Shown piece by piece: positions 36,431 through 45,090 of a stretch of 64,000 nt of DNA. Positions within the stretch are counted from its first letter, which is position 1; every line of letters starts with the position of its first letter. This stretch comes from Sphingobium sp. TCM1 (lineage in GTDB: Bacteria; Pseudomonadota; Alphaproteobacteria; Sphingomonadales; Sphingomonadaceae): NCBI RefSeq assembly GCF_001650725.1, contig NZ_LXVX01000039.1, positions 1 through 64,000 on the forward strand. The letters run 5' to 3'. Made by a program: the position numbers and the translations under genes. A model generated the notes under the pieces. That model was given only the letters and a program-made list of their open reading frames with translations, searched no databases and was not told the DNA's origin.

Positions 36431-36967
36431 ATGCGCAACGGACCGATATTGGGCGCCGTTCTGGCCGGTGGACACTCCAGCCGTTTCGGCAGCGACAAGG
36501 CGCTGGCCCTGCTCGACGGAAAAAGGCTGCTCGACCATGCCGTGGCGGGGCTGGCGCCCCATGTGGCGGAGGTGGTGATCTGCGGCCGCCCCGACACCGA
36601 AGGCGCCGGGCTGGCCGACCGGCCGCATTCCGACATGGGACCATTGGGCGGCCTCAACGCGGCGCTGCACCATGCGCTCAGCCACGGTTTCGTCGGCGTG
36701 CTGACCACCGGCTGCGACATGCCCTATTATCCCGCCGACCTGCCCGCCGCGCTGATCGGCGACGGCGCCGCGATCCTGCAAGGCCAGCAACTGCTCGGCT
36801 GGTGGCCCACCTCGCTGGCGTTCGAACTGGACGCCCATCTGGGCGAGGAGAATAACCGCTCCATCGCCGGGTGGCTGGACCGCATCCATGTGCGGGTGGT
36901 GGAGATGCCGGGACTGGTCCTGCCCAACATCAACCGGCCGGAGGATCTGGCTAGCCTTTCCTCCTGA
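36431..36967 (+). CDS. mobA: molybdenum cofactor guanylyltransferase
   Basis: 178 residues, a nucleotidyltransferase of the MobA type: GAVLAGGHSSRFGSDKALALLDG near the N-terminus, MGPLGGLNAALHHAL, and CDMPY (metal and GTP binding). It attaches GMP to molybdopterin, giving the MGD cofactor used by FdsA and NasA in this window. GGAGGCGGAT precedes ATG 36431. Confidence 0.95.
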   Translation: MRNGPILGAVLAGGHSSRFGSDKALALLDGKRLLDHAVAGLAPHVAEVVICGRPDTEGAGLADRPHSDMGPLGGLNAALHHALSHGFVGVLTTGCDMPYYPADLPAALIGDGAAILQGQQLLGWWPTSLAFELDAHLGEENNRSIAGWLDRIHVRVVEMPGLVLPNINRPEDLASLSS

Positions 36968-37020
36968 CTCCATTCGGGCTGAGCCTGTGCCGACAGGGCG
37001 AAACGGACTTGAAGTCGGCG

Positions 37021-37803
37021 CTAAGCCGGCAACGCCACGCTCGCTGCCACGTCCGTCGGGCAGTGCGTGCCCGCCACCGCCTCCCCAATCAGCAGCAGGG
37101 TCGGGTCTTCGTCACTGATCGTCGCCACCAGGAAGGCGAGCGCAGAGAGCTTCCCCCGGATCAGCCGCTCGCTGGGCAGCGAGACATTGACCGCCACCAT
37201 CACCGGCGTTTCGGGATCGCGCCCGGCGGCGATCAGCGACCGGCTGATCTCGCCCGCCGCCGCCCGGCCCATATAGATGCCGAGCGTCCCGCCCGGCCGC
37301 GCCAGCGCTGCCCAGTCCAGCTTGAGCGGCTCCCCGGCATTGAGATGTGCCGTCACCAAGGTCAACCCGCGCGCCACGCCGCGCAGGGTGAGCGAGGCAT
37401 GGCCGCTCGCTGCCGCCGCGCTGGCCGTGGTGATGCCGGGGCAGATGCGGAAGCGCACGCCGTCGCGCGCCAGATGCTCCATCTCCTCCGCCGAGCGGCC
37501 GAACACCGATGGGTCTCCGCCCTTCAACCGCACGACGCGCTTGCCCGCCTTCGCCGCCGCCAGCAGCAGGTCGTTGATGCTGTCCTGCGCCTTGGAGTGG
37601 CGGCCCGAACGCTTGCCGACGCTCACCTGTTCGACACCCGTCGGGATCAGGTCCAGCACGCCCGGCCCCACCAGCGCGTCGTAGAATATGATGTCGGCGG
37701 CGGCGATCAGCTTTTCCGCCTTGCGGGTCAGCAGGTCCGGATCGCCCGGTCCCGCGCCCACCAGCCAGACTTCACCCGGCGCGATAAGGTCATTCGGCTG
37801 CAT
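37021..37803 (-). CDS. cobA: uroporphyrinogen-III C-methyltransferase (SUMT)
   Basis: 260 residues. GEVWLVGAGPGDPDLLTRKA at the N-terminus, YDALVGPGVLDLIP, RLKGGDPSVFGR and GTLGIYMG are the signatures. It methylates uroporphyrinogen III to precorrin-2, the entry to sirohaem, which NirB needs. The start overlaps the nasA end by 14 bases, so it is the last gene of the nitrate operon. Start 37803. Confidence 0.95.
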   Translation of the reverse strand: MQPNDLIAPGEVWLVGAGPGDPDLLTRKAEKLIAAADIIFYDALVGPGVLDLIPTGVEQVSVGKRSGRHSKAQDSINDLLLAAAKAGKRVVRLKGGDPSVFGRSAEEMEHLARDGVRFRICPGITTASAAAASGHASLTLRGVARGLTLVTAHLNAGEPLKLDWAALARPGGTLGIYMGRAAAGEISRSLIAAGRDPETPVMVAVNVSLPSERLIRGKLSALAFLVATISDEDPTLLLIGEAVAGTHCPTDVAASVALPA

Positions 37804-40408
37804 GGAGCGTCTCCTGCGTGGATTGGGCTTGAGCGAGGATATTGGCGATGGCGGGGCGGCACGATCCGCAATTGGTCCCGGCGCCCAGCGCCTTGCCCAC
37901 GGCGGGCACGTCGACCAGTTGCTGGTCGCGAATCGCGGCAACGATCTGGTTCAACCCGATGTCGAAGCAGACGCAGATGGTCGCGCCCTTGTCCGGCTGG
38001 CTGCCCGGCCCGCGCGCGGCGAGCACCGAGCCGCCCACCCCTTCGACCTCCAACTGGCGGATCAGCCAGTCGCGCGAGGGCAGCAGGCCGGTGCGCGTCA
38101 CGAACAGCACGCCGCGCAGCCTGCCCTCGCTGATGATCGCGACGCGGCGGGTGCCACGGGTCATGTCCATGGCCTCGACCCGGTCGCCCTTGGGCAGGAA
38201 CGCCTCCAGCCGCGCAGGATCGCCATTGCCCGCGATCTCGTAGAGCGCGCCGCCCGGCACGCTGATCTTCGTCGCCCAGAGGCACGGCAGCCGCACCGGC
38301 TCCGCCCCGCGCAGGATGAGGAAGCCCTTCCACTCGGTCGCGACCTTCTCGACGCTGGCCGGGGTCGACTTGAAACCCGGCTGGCCCGAATGAGGATCGA
38401 CCAACGGGCGCGGCAACAGGCCGGTGCGGCCGCCGCTGCTGGTCTGGTCGGTCCAGTGGATCGGGGTGAAGATCTCGCCCGGCCGCTGGCCGTCGCTCAC
38501 GCGCACGCGGAAGATGCTGTTGCCCTGCGCGGTCTGGACCCGCGCCAGATCGCGGTCGACGATGCCCAGTTCCTCGGCGTCGCGCGGGTGGATTTCCACC
38601 AGCGGCTCCTCGCGGTGGCGCGCCAGCTTGGGGGCCAGGCCGGTGCGGCTCATCGTGTGCCACTGGTCGCGATAGCGCCCGGTGTTGAGCGTCATCGGCC
38701 ACTGTTTCAGCGGCTCCTGAATGTCCATCTGCTTCGTCAGCACCAGCCGCGCCTTGCCGTCGGGCGTCGTGAAGCGACCATCGGCAAAGACCCTGCCCCC
38801 GCCCCAGCGGAACGGCTCCATCGCGTCATAGGCATCATTGCCGATCGTCGCCTGTGCCCGCAGGTTGAGCAGCCGCGCACCGTCATTCTGATAGGCGGTC
38901 AGGCGCGCATGTTCGCGCCAGATGTCGGCGGGCCGGTCATAGGCGAAGGCGTTGCGCCAGCCCATGCGGCGCGCGACCTGCGTGACGATCCACCAGTCGG
39001 GCTTGGCCTCGCCGGGCAACGCCAAAAAGGGGCGCTGGCGGCTGACGGTGCGGTCCGAATTGGTGACGGTGCCGTCCTTCTCGCCCCACCCGGCGGCGGG
39101 CAGGCGGACATCGGCATGGGTCGAGCTGTCGGTATCGGCCATGATGTCCGACACGACGAGGAAGGGAACCGCCTCCAGCGCCTCGCGGACCCGGCCAGCG
39201 TCAGGCAGCGAAACGGCGGGGTTGGTCGCCATGATCCACAGCGCCTTGATCCGCCCTTCGTTGATCGCGCGGAACAGGTCGACCGCCTTCAGCCCCGGCT
39301 TGGTCGCCATCGTCGGCGCGGCCCAGAAGCGGCCGACGCGCGCGACATTGTCGGGCGCGAAGTCCATATGCGCCGCCAGCGTCGAGGCAAGGCCGCCGAC
39401 CTCGCGCCCGCCCATGGCATTGGGCTGGCCGGTGATCGAGAAGGGCGCCGCGCCCGGCTTGCCGATGCGGCCGGTGGCCAGATGGAGGTTGATGATCGCG
39501 TTGACCTGATCGGTCCCGCGGATCGACTGGTTGATGCCCTGGCTGAACAGGGTGACGGTGCGCGGCGTGGCGGCGAACAGCTTGTAGAATTGTTCCAGCA
39601 GCGCGGGCGCGATGTCGCAGGTTTTCGCCGTAGTCCACAGATCGTGGCCGTCGCGGATATGCTCCCAGAAGCCTTCGGGGGCGTTCACATGATCGGCCAT
39701 ATAGGCCGGATCGGTGATGCCCTGCGCCGCTACCCATGCGAGCAGCCCGTTCATCAGCGCGACGTCGGTGCCGGGCTTCACGGCCAGATGCAGGTCCGCG
39801 CCCTCGCAGGTTTCGGTGCGGCGCGGGTCGATGACGACCAGCTTCGTGCCGCGCGCGGCACGGGCGGCCTGGATGCGCTGATAGACGATCGGGTGGCACC
39901 AGGCGGTGTTGGACCCGACCAGGACGATCAGGTCCGCTTCTTCCAGATCGTCATAGCTGGCGGGCACCACATCCTCGCCGAATGCCCGGTTATGCCCGGC
40001 GACCGCGCTCGACATGCACAGGCGGCTATTGGTGTCGATGTTCGCCGAACCGATAAAGCCCTTCATCAGCTTGTTGGCGACATAATAATCCTCGGTCATC
40101 AACTGGCCGGAGACATAGAAGGCCACGCTGTCCGGGCCGTACCGTTCGACGGTTTCGCGAAATTTCTTCGCGACCAGGTCCAGCGCCTTGTCCCAGCTGG
40201 CGCGCTTGTTGCCGATCATGGGATGCAGCAGCCGACCGGTCAGCCCCACCGTTTCGCCCAGATGCGTGCCCTTGGAGCAGAGGCGCCCGCCATTGGCCGG
40301 GTGCGCCTCGTCGCCCTTGATGATGACCGATCGCGGCCCGGTCGGCGTGGCCGAAATGCCGCAGCCGACGCCGCAATAGGCGCAGGTGGTGCGGATGGCC
40401 TCTGTCAT
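37790..40408 (-). CDS. nasA: assimilatory nitrate reductase catalytic subunit
   Basis: 872 residues. N-terminal [4Fe-4S] ligands CAYCGVGCGI (about 9-18), three bis-MGD-binding domains, and a C-terminal BFD-like [2Fe-2S] domain (about 800-862: ICVCFDIGLNQI ... NCGSCRPAI). It reduces nitrate to nitrite in the cytosol, drawing electrons probably via the C-terminal cluster. There is no selenocysteine and no separate NADH subunit in the window. Expressed with nirBD upstream. Confidence 0.95.
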   Translation of the reverse strand: MTEAIRTTCAYCGVGCGISATPTGPRSVIIKGDEAHPANGGRLCSKGTHLGETVGLTGRLLHPMIGNKRASWDKALDLVAKKFRETVERYGPDSVAFYVSGQLMTEDYYVANKLMKGFIGSANIDTNSRLCMSSAVAGHNRAFGEDVVPASYDDLEEADLIVLVGSNTAWCHPIVYQRIQAARAARGTKLVVIDPRRTETCEGADLHLAVKPGTDVALMNGLLAWVAAQGITDPAYMADHVNAPEGFWEHIRDGHDLWTTAKTCDIAPALLEQFYKLFAATPRTVTLFSQGINQSIRGTDQVNAIINLHLATGRIGKPGAAPFSITGQPNAMGGREVGGLASTLAAHMDFAPDNVARVGRFWAAPTMATKPGLKAVDLFRAINEGRIKALWIMATNPAVSLPDAGRVREALEAVPFLVVSDIMADTDSSTHADVRLPAAGWGEKDGTVTNSDRTVSRQRPFLALPGEAKPDWWIVTQVARRMGWRNAFAYDRPADIWREHARLTAYQNDGARLLNLRAQATIGNDAYDAMEPFRWGGGRVFADGRFTTPDGKARLVLTKQMDIQEPLKQWPMTLNTGRYRDQWHTMSRTGLAPKLARHREEPLVEIHPRDAEELGIVDRDLARVQTAQGNSIFRVRVSDGQRPGEIFTPIHWTDQTSSGGRTGLLPRPLVDPHSGQPGFKSTPASVEKVATEWKGFLILRGAEPVRLPCLWATKISVPGGALYEIAGNGDPARLEAFLPKGDRVEAMDMTRGTRRVAIISEGRLRGVLFVTRTGLLPSRDWLIRQLEVEGVGGSVLAARGPGSQPDKGATICVCFDIGLNQIVAAIRDQQLVDVPAVGKALGAGTNCGSCRPAIANILAQAQSTQETLHAAE

Positions 40409-40439
40409 GCCTTACCTCTTGATCCAAAAAGGGAAAACT

Positions 40440-40487
40440 GGGTGGAGGCGCGTGCCGCAAGGGATGGCCGGCACCCATCCTCCACCC
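40440..40487 (-). terminator. hairpin in the nirD-nasA gap
   Basis: GGGTGGAGG / CCTCCACCC (9 bp) with inner GTGCC/GGCAC pairing, followed on the minus strand by AGTTTTCCCTTTTT. It could partly terminate, or stabilise, the transcript between nirD and nasA, giving different expression of reductases. Confidence 0.45.
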
Positions 40488-40520
40488 CGGCCCCTGCCGC
40501 CAGCGACAGGGACCGAAAGC

Positions 40521-40856
40521 TCATGCCGCCGCCTTCAGCGCGGCGGGGCGAGCGATGAGGATGCGGTCGCCATCCTGCCTGACCGCGATGGTCGGGGTGC
40601 AGCCCTCGTCCGCGCCCTGCGCCTCGCCGGTCTTGAGCGCGATGTTCCAGTTGTGCAGCGGGCAGGCGACGCTGTGGCCGTGGACGATGCCCTGGCTCAG
40701 CGGCCCCTTCTTGTGCGGGCATTCGTTGACCAGCGCGAAGATCTGGTCGTCGCCGGTGCGGAAAACGGCGATTTCCTTCTGCCCTTCGATCTGCACCGTG
40801 CGGGCGCCGCGCTGGGGAATGTCGGCCAGCGTTCCGATGTCGATCCAGTCGGTCAT
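40521..40856 (-). CDS. nirD: nitrite reductase (NADH) small subunit, Rieske-type
   Basis: 111 residues. CPHKKGPLSQGIVHG and VACPLHNWNI give both Cys-x-His pairs of a Rieske [2Fe-2S] cluster. It partners NirB. 5 bases after the nirB stop. The start at 40856 (MTDWIDIGTLADI) is preferred; the longer frame overlaps nirB. Confidence 0.92.
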   Translation of the reverse strand: MTDWIDIGTLADIPQRGARTVQIEGQKEIAVFRTGDDQIFALVNECPHKKGPLSQGIVHGHSVACPLHNWNIALKTGEAQGADEGCTPTIAVRQDGDRILIARPAALKAAA

Positions 40857-40861
40857 GTCGT

Positions 40862-43369
40862 TCACTCCGCTGCGATGGAGATGGGCTGGAGATGCTGATG
40901 CAGCTCGGCATGTTGGCCAGCGGCGCGCTCGGCCCAGGGATCGTCCTGGCTGAAGCTTTGCGAATAGAGGAAGCGGGCGCGCAGTGCTTCCCGGCCCGCC
41001 TCGTCCTCGACGATCCGGCTCTTGATATAGTCGACGCCGACCCGCTCGATCCAGGGCGCGGTGCGCTCCAGATAGCGCGCTTCCTCGCGATAGAGCTGGA
41101 TGAAGGCGGCGCAATAATCGAGCGCCTCCTGCTCGGTCGCGACCTTGCAGAGCAGGTCGGTGGCGCGGACATGGATGCCGCCATTGCCCCCGACATGCAG
41201 TTCATAGCCCGAATCGACGCATACCACGCCGAAATCCTTGATCGTCGCCTCCGCACAGTTGCGGGGGCAGCCCGATGCCGCGATCTTGAACTTGTGGGGC
41301 ATCCACGACCCCCAGGTCATCCGCTCGATCTTGACGCCAAGGCCGGTCGAATCCTGCGTGCCGAAGCGGCACCATTCGGACCCGACGCAGGTCTTCACCG
41401 TGCGCAGCGACTTGCCATAGGCATGGCCCGACACCATGCCCGCGGCATTGAGGTCGGCCCAGACGGCGGGCAGGTCTTCCTTTTTGATGCCGAAAATGTC
41501 GAGGCGCTGGCCGCCGGTGACTTTCACCATCGGGGCGTCATATTTCTCGACCACGTCCGCGATCGCGCGCAGCTCGCGCGGGTTGGTGAGGCCACCCCAC
41601 ATGCGCGGGACGACCGAGTAGGTGCCGTCCTTCTGGATATTGGCGTGCATCCGCTCATTGACGAAGCGGCTCTGCTGGTCATCCTGATATTCGCCCGGCA
41701 GCGCGCAGAGCAGATAATAGTTGAGCGCAGGGCGGCAGGAGGAACAGCCGTCCGGGGTCGACCAGTGCAGCAACTGCATCACCTCCGGGATCGAGCGCAT
41801 ATTCTGCGCCACGATCTCGCGACGGACATCGTCATGGGTGAAGCTGGTGCATTTGCACATCGTCTTGGGGCCGGACTTCACCTCGTCGCCCAGCACCACG
41901 CTAAGCAGATTCTCGACCAGACCGGTGCAGCTGCCGCAGCTGGCCGACGCCTTGCACCCGGCGCGAACCGCGTCGAGGGAGCAATTGCCCGCTTCGATGC
42001 AGGCGACGACCTGGCCCTTGCTGACGCCGTTGCAGCCGCAGATCTCGGCATCGTCCGAGAGCGCCGCAACGGCCGCCTTAGGGTCCAGCGCGCCCCCTCC
42101 CGAGGCGAAGGCCTGGCCGAAGATCAACAGGTCGCGAATGTCGCTGACATCCTCTTCGCGCTTCAGCAGGTCGAAATACCAGCCGCCGTCCGCCGTGTCG
42201 CCATAGAGCACCGCGCCGACGATCCGGTCTTCCTTGACGATGACCCGCTTGTAGACGCCGCGCGACGCATCGCGCAGGACGATATCCTCGCAACCTTCGC
42301 CACCGGAGAAGTCACCGGCGGAGAAAACGTCCAGCCCGGCGACCTTGAGCTTGGTCGACGTGACCGAACCCTTGTATCCGCTGTGCTGGTCGGTCAGGCC
42401 GTCGGCCAGGCTGCGGCACATGTCCCACAGCGGCGCGACGAGGCCGTAGACATTGCCGTCATGCTCGACACACTCGCCGACCGCCAGCACGTCGGGGTCG
42501 CTCGTGACCATGTGATCGTCGACCTTGATGCCGCGATTGACCTCCAGCCCCGCTTCGCGGGCCAGCGCCGTCGACGGGCGGATGCCCACCGCCATGACGA
42601 CCAGGCTCGCCGGGATTTCGCGGCCGTCCTTCAGACGGACGCCCTCGACCTTGCCGTCGCCATAGATGGCTTCGGTGTTGGCGCCGGTCAGGATGGTCTG
42701 GCCGCGTGCCTCCAGCGCGCTCTTGAGCAGCCAGCCGGCGGCCTCGTCGAGCTGCCGCTCCATCAGCGTGTCCATCAGGTGGATGACCGTCACCTTCATG
42801 CCGCGCAGGGTCAGGCCATGCGCGGCTTCCAGGCCCAGAAGGCCGCCGCCGATCACGACCGCGTCCCCGCCCGCATCGGCGGCGGCAAGCATGGTGTCGA
42901 CATCCTTCATGTCGCGGAAGCTGATGACGCCGGGCAGATCCTTGCCCGGAACCGGGATGATGAAGGGATCGGAGCCGGTGGCGATCAGCAGCTTGTCATA
43001 GCCCATGGTGCGACCCGAGTGGCTCGTGACGGTCTTGGCGGTGCGGTCGATCGCCGTCACCGGATCACCCGCGATCAGCTCTATGCCATTGTCGGCATAC
43101 CATTCGCGCGTGTTGATGATGATGTCGTCGAAGCTCTTTTCGCCGGCCAGCACCGGCGAGAGCATGATGCGGTTATAGTTCACATAAGGCTCTGCGCCGA
43201 AGATGGTGACGCGGTAGCGTCCCGCATCCCGCGCCAGCAGTTCCTCGACCGCCCGGCAACCGGCCATGCCGTTGCCCACGACCACCAAATGTTCACGGAC
43301 ATCCTCGAACGGCACCAGGATGTCGTCCTGCGCCTCCGTCCGATCCTCGTCCTTGACCTGAAACTCCAT
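40862..43369 (-). CDS. nirB: nitrite reductase (NADH) large subunit
   Basis: 835 residues. FAD/NAD(P)H domain (VVVGNGMAGCRAVEELLA and VVIGGGLLGLEAAHGL), a BFD [2Fe-2S] domain (CGCNGVSKGQVV), then the sirohaem/[4Fe-4S] reductase half with SGCPRNCAEATIKD (about 680-694). It reduces nitrite to ammonium with NADH. The gene is preceded by a terminator-containing leader (43399-43523), so it should be induced by nitrate/nitrite through NasT. Confidence 0.96.
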   Translation of the reverse strand: MEFQVKDEDRTEAQDDILVPFEDVREHLVVVGNGMAGCRAVEELLARDAGRYRVTIFGAEPYVNYNRIMLSPVLAGEKSFDDIIINTREWYADNGIELIAGDPVTAIDRTAKTVTSHSGRTMGYDKLLIATGSDPFIIPVPGKDLPGVISFRDMKDVDTMLAAADAGGDAVVIGGGLLGLEAAHGLTLRGMKVTVIHLMDTLMERQLDEAAGWLLKSALEARGQTILTGANTEAIYGDGKVEGVRLKDGREIPASLVVMAVGIRPSTALAREAGLEVNRGIKVDDHMVTSDPDVLAVGECVEHDGNVYGLVAPLWDMCRSLADGLTDQHSGYKGSVTSTKLKVAGLDVFSAGDFSGGEGCEDIVLRDASRGVYKRVIVKEDRIVGAVLYGDTADGGWYFDLLKREEDVSDIRDLLIFGQAFASGGGALDPKAAVAALSDDAEICGCNGVSKGQVVACIEAGNCSLDAVRAGCKASASCGSCTGLVENLLSVVLGDEVKSGPKTMCKCTSFTHDDVRREIVAQNMRSIPEVMQLLHWSTPDGCSSCRPALNYYLLCALPGEYQDDQQSRFVNERMHANIQKDGTYSVVPRMWGGLTNPRELRAIADVVEKYDAPMVKVTGGQRLDIFGIKKEDLPAVWADLNAAGMVSGHAYGKSLRTVKTCVGSEWCRFGTQDSTGLGVKIERMTWGSWMPHKFKIAASGCPRNCAEATIKDFGVVCVDSGYELHVGGNGGIHVRATDLLCKVATEQEALDYCAAFIQLYREEARYLERTAPWIERVGVDYIKSRIVEDEAGREALRARFLYSQSFSQDDPWAERAAGQHAELHQHLQPISIAAE

Positions 43370-43383
43370 CCCTGCGTCTCCGG

Positions 43384-43452
43384 AAAAGAAAAAACAAAAA
43401 GGCCGCCATCCGGACCCCCGGTTCGAAAACCGAAAGTCTGGATGGCGGCCTT
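43384..43452 (-). terminator. leader terminator of nirB (antitermination target)
   Basis: Long stem AAGGCCGCCATCC / GGATGGCGGCCTT (43399-43452) with a secondary CGGTT/AACCG hairpin in its loop. On the minus strand it is followed by a T-rich run (TTTTTGTTTTTTCTTTT, 43384-43400). It stands 30 bases before the nirB ATG. Confidence 0.88.
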
Positions 43453-43470
43453 GCCATCATTTGCGCCTTG

Positions 43471-43523
43471 CTGATCCGTCCCTGGACCAGTGCGGCTATG
43501 GTAGGAAGGACAACCTCGTCCTT
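43471..43523 (-). promoter_or_regulatory. two-hairpin ANTAR (NasT) RNA motif before nirB
   Basis: In the transcript P1 = AAGGAC-GAGGUU-GUCCUU (43506-43523, 6-bp stem, hexaloop) and, 15 bases on, P2 = CUGGUCC-AGGGAC-GGAUCAG (43471-43490, 7 pairs with one wobble, hexaloop with A1 and G4). Two hexaloop hairpins just before a terminator are the binding motif of ANTAR antiterminators such as NasR/NasT. nasT is in this window. Confidence 0.85.
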
Positions 43524-43630
43524 TGCACTGCAACATAAAGCGAATCGTCGGCCAGCTCAAGCGATTCCACGCCGCGCTGGCGAAAAAGCTGGGGCGGCGG
43601 TCCGTAACGGCCGCCGCCCTCCTCTCCAAC

Positions 43631-44875
43631 TCAGATGCGCGCGCCGGTATTCCAGGTCGCACGCCACTTGGTCTTGACCAGCGCGACGCCCGCAAAGGCC
43701 AGGATCGCAAGGCCGGCAAAGATCAGGAAGCCCGGCGCGAAGCTGCCCGTGAACTGCTTGGCGATGCCCAGCGAACTGGCCAGGTAGAAGCCGCCAATGC
43801 CGCCCGCCATGCCGACGAGGCCGGTCATGATGCCGATTTCCGCCTGGAAGCGCTGCGGCACGAGCTGGAAGACCGAGCCATTGCCGGTGCCCAACGCCAG
43901 CATCGCCATCACGAACAGGCCGAGCGCACCGACCAGCGTGGTCGAATAGGCGACACCCGCCAGCGCCAGCGCGGCGACGACATAGACCATCATCAGCGCC
44001 TTGACGCCACCGATCCGGTCGGCCAGCGCGCCGCCCATCGGCCGCACCAGCGACCCGGCGAACACGCATCCTGCGGTGCAATATCCCGCGACCACCGGGG
44101 TCAGGCCGAACTGGTCGGTGAAGTAGATCGGCAGGCTGGCGGCGAGGCCCACGAAACCGCCGAAGGTCACCGCGTAGAAGGCCATCAGCCACCAGGCATC
44201 GGCCTGCTTCAGGGGCGCGAAATAATCGACCAGCTTCTTGGGCGCGGGCGCGTTGGGCGCGTCCTTCGCCATCACCATATAGGCGATGAACACGATCGTC
44301 AGCGGGATGCAGGCCAGGCCCAGCACCGAATTCCAGCCGAACAGCTTGGCCAGCCCCGGCGCGAACAGCGAGGCAAGCACCGTGCCCGAATTGCCCATGC
44401 CGGCCAGACCCATCGCCTTGCCCTGATGTTCGGCCGGATACCAGCGGCTGGCGAGCGGCAGCGCGATCGCGAAGCTCGCCCCGGCAAAGCCCAGGATCAC
44501 GCCCAGCGCCAGCGTGCCGGCGAAGCTGTCGATCCCCGCCATCCAGGCGGTGAACAGCCCGGCGATCACGATCACCTGGCTGATGGCGCCCGACATTTTC
44601 GGGCCGATGCGGTCGACCAGCAGGCCGTTGACCACGCGCAGCAGCGCGCCGGCCAGCGTCGGCGTCGCGACCATCAGCCCCTTTTCGGCGGGGGTCAGGG
44701 CCAGCGTCTTGGAAATCATCGGCGCCAGCGGACCCAGCAGCACCCACACCATGAAGGCGAGGTCGAAATAGAGAAAGGCGGCGATCAGCGTCGGCGTGTG
44801 GCCGGCCTTCCAGAAGCTCGTCGCGGGCGCGGGCGCCCGGCCCTCTTCCTCGCGATCCCAATAAGCGGTTGCCAT
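43631..44875 (-). CDS. MFS nitrate/nitrite transporter (NarK/NasA type)
   Basis: 414 residues, 12 predicted helices. YFDLAFMVWVLLGPLAPMI and 'PTLAGALLRVVNGLLVDRIG' match the N-terminal half of the nitrate/nitrite porter family, and GNSGTVLASLFAPGLA is the nitrate signature region. It brings nitrate (or exchanges nitrite) across the inner membrane. Start 44875 chosen by hydrophobicity and leader position. It precedes nirB by 260 bases of leader. Confidence 0.92.
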   Translation of the reverse strand: MATAYWDREEEGRAPAPATSFWKAGHTPTLIAAFLYFDLAFMVWVLLGPLAPMISKTLALTPAEKGLMVATPTLAGALLRVVNGLLVDRIGPKMSGAISQVIVIAGLFTAWMAGIDSFAGTLALGVILGFAGASFAIALPLASRWYPAEHQGKAMGLAGMGNSGTVLASLFAPGLAKLFGWNSVLGLACIPLTIVFIAYMVMAKDAPNAPAPKKLVDYFAPLKQADAWWLMAFYAVTFGGFVGLAASLPIYFTDQFGLTPVVAGYCTAGCVFAGSLVRPMGGALADRIGGVKALMMVYVVAALALAGVAYSTTLVGALGLFVMAMLALGTGNGSVFQLVPQRFQAEIGIMTGLVGMAGGIGGFYLASSLGIAKQFTGSFAPGFLIFAGLAILAFAGVALVKTKWRATWNTGARI

Positions 44876-44906
44876 GCTACGTCCCCAATTAAAGCAAATG
44901 GACATG

Positions 44907-44958
44907 AAAAAAGCCGCAGGCCGGACATCACCATGGGGTGAGCCCGGTCAGCGGCTTT
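44907..44958 (-). terminator. leader terminator of the nitrate transporter gene
   Basis: On the minus strand AAAGCCGC...CCGG...TCACC pairs with GGTGA...CCGG...GCGGCTTT, followed by TTTTTT (44907-44912). It ends 31 bases before the transporter ATG, exactly like the nirB leader. Confidence 0.85.
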
Positions 44959-44980
44959 GCTGTAAAATCTGGTGAGGAAA

Positions 44981-45032
44981 CGCGATCCCCACCTTGGGAC
45001 GGCGCATCCGATTTACGTGCGCTTCATCGCGC
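44981..45032 (-). promoter_or_regulatory. two-hairpin ANTAR (NasT) RNA motif before the transporter gene
   Basis: In the transcript P1 = GCGC-GAUGAA-GCGC (45019-45032, hexaloop, G4) and, 14 bases on, P2 with core UCCC-AAGGUG-GGGA (44986-44999, hexaloop, A1 and G4), extended by a G-U pair and three more pairs to 44981-45004. The arrangement P1, 14-15 bases, P2, terminator is the same as before nirB. Confidence 0.78.
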
Positions 45033-45090
45033 GACTCCGATAGTATCTCGCGATTCGCGCCATGTTGCAAGGCACAAAAATCAAGGCCGC

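Noticed and set aside
37688-40558. 956-codon plus-strand frame across nasA/cobA
   Set aside because: Antisense shadow of nitrate reductase; no recognisable domain.
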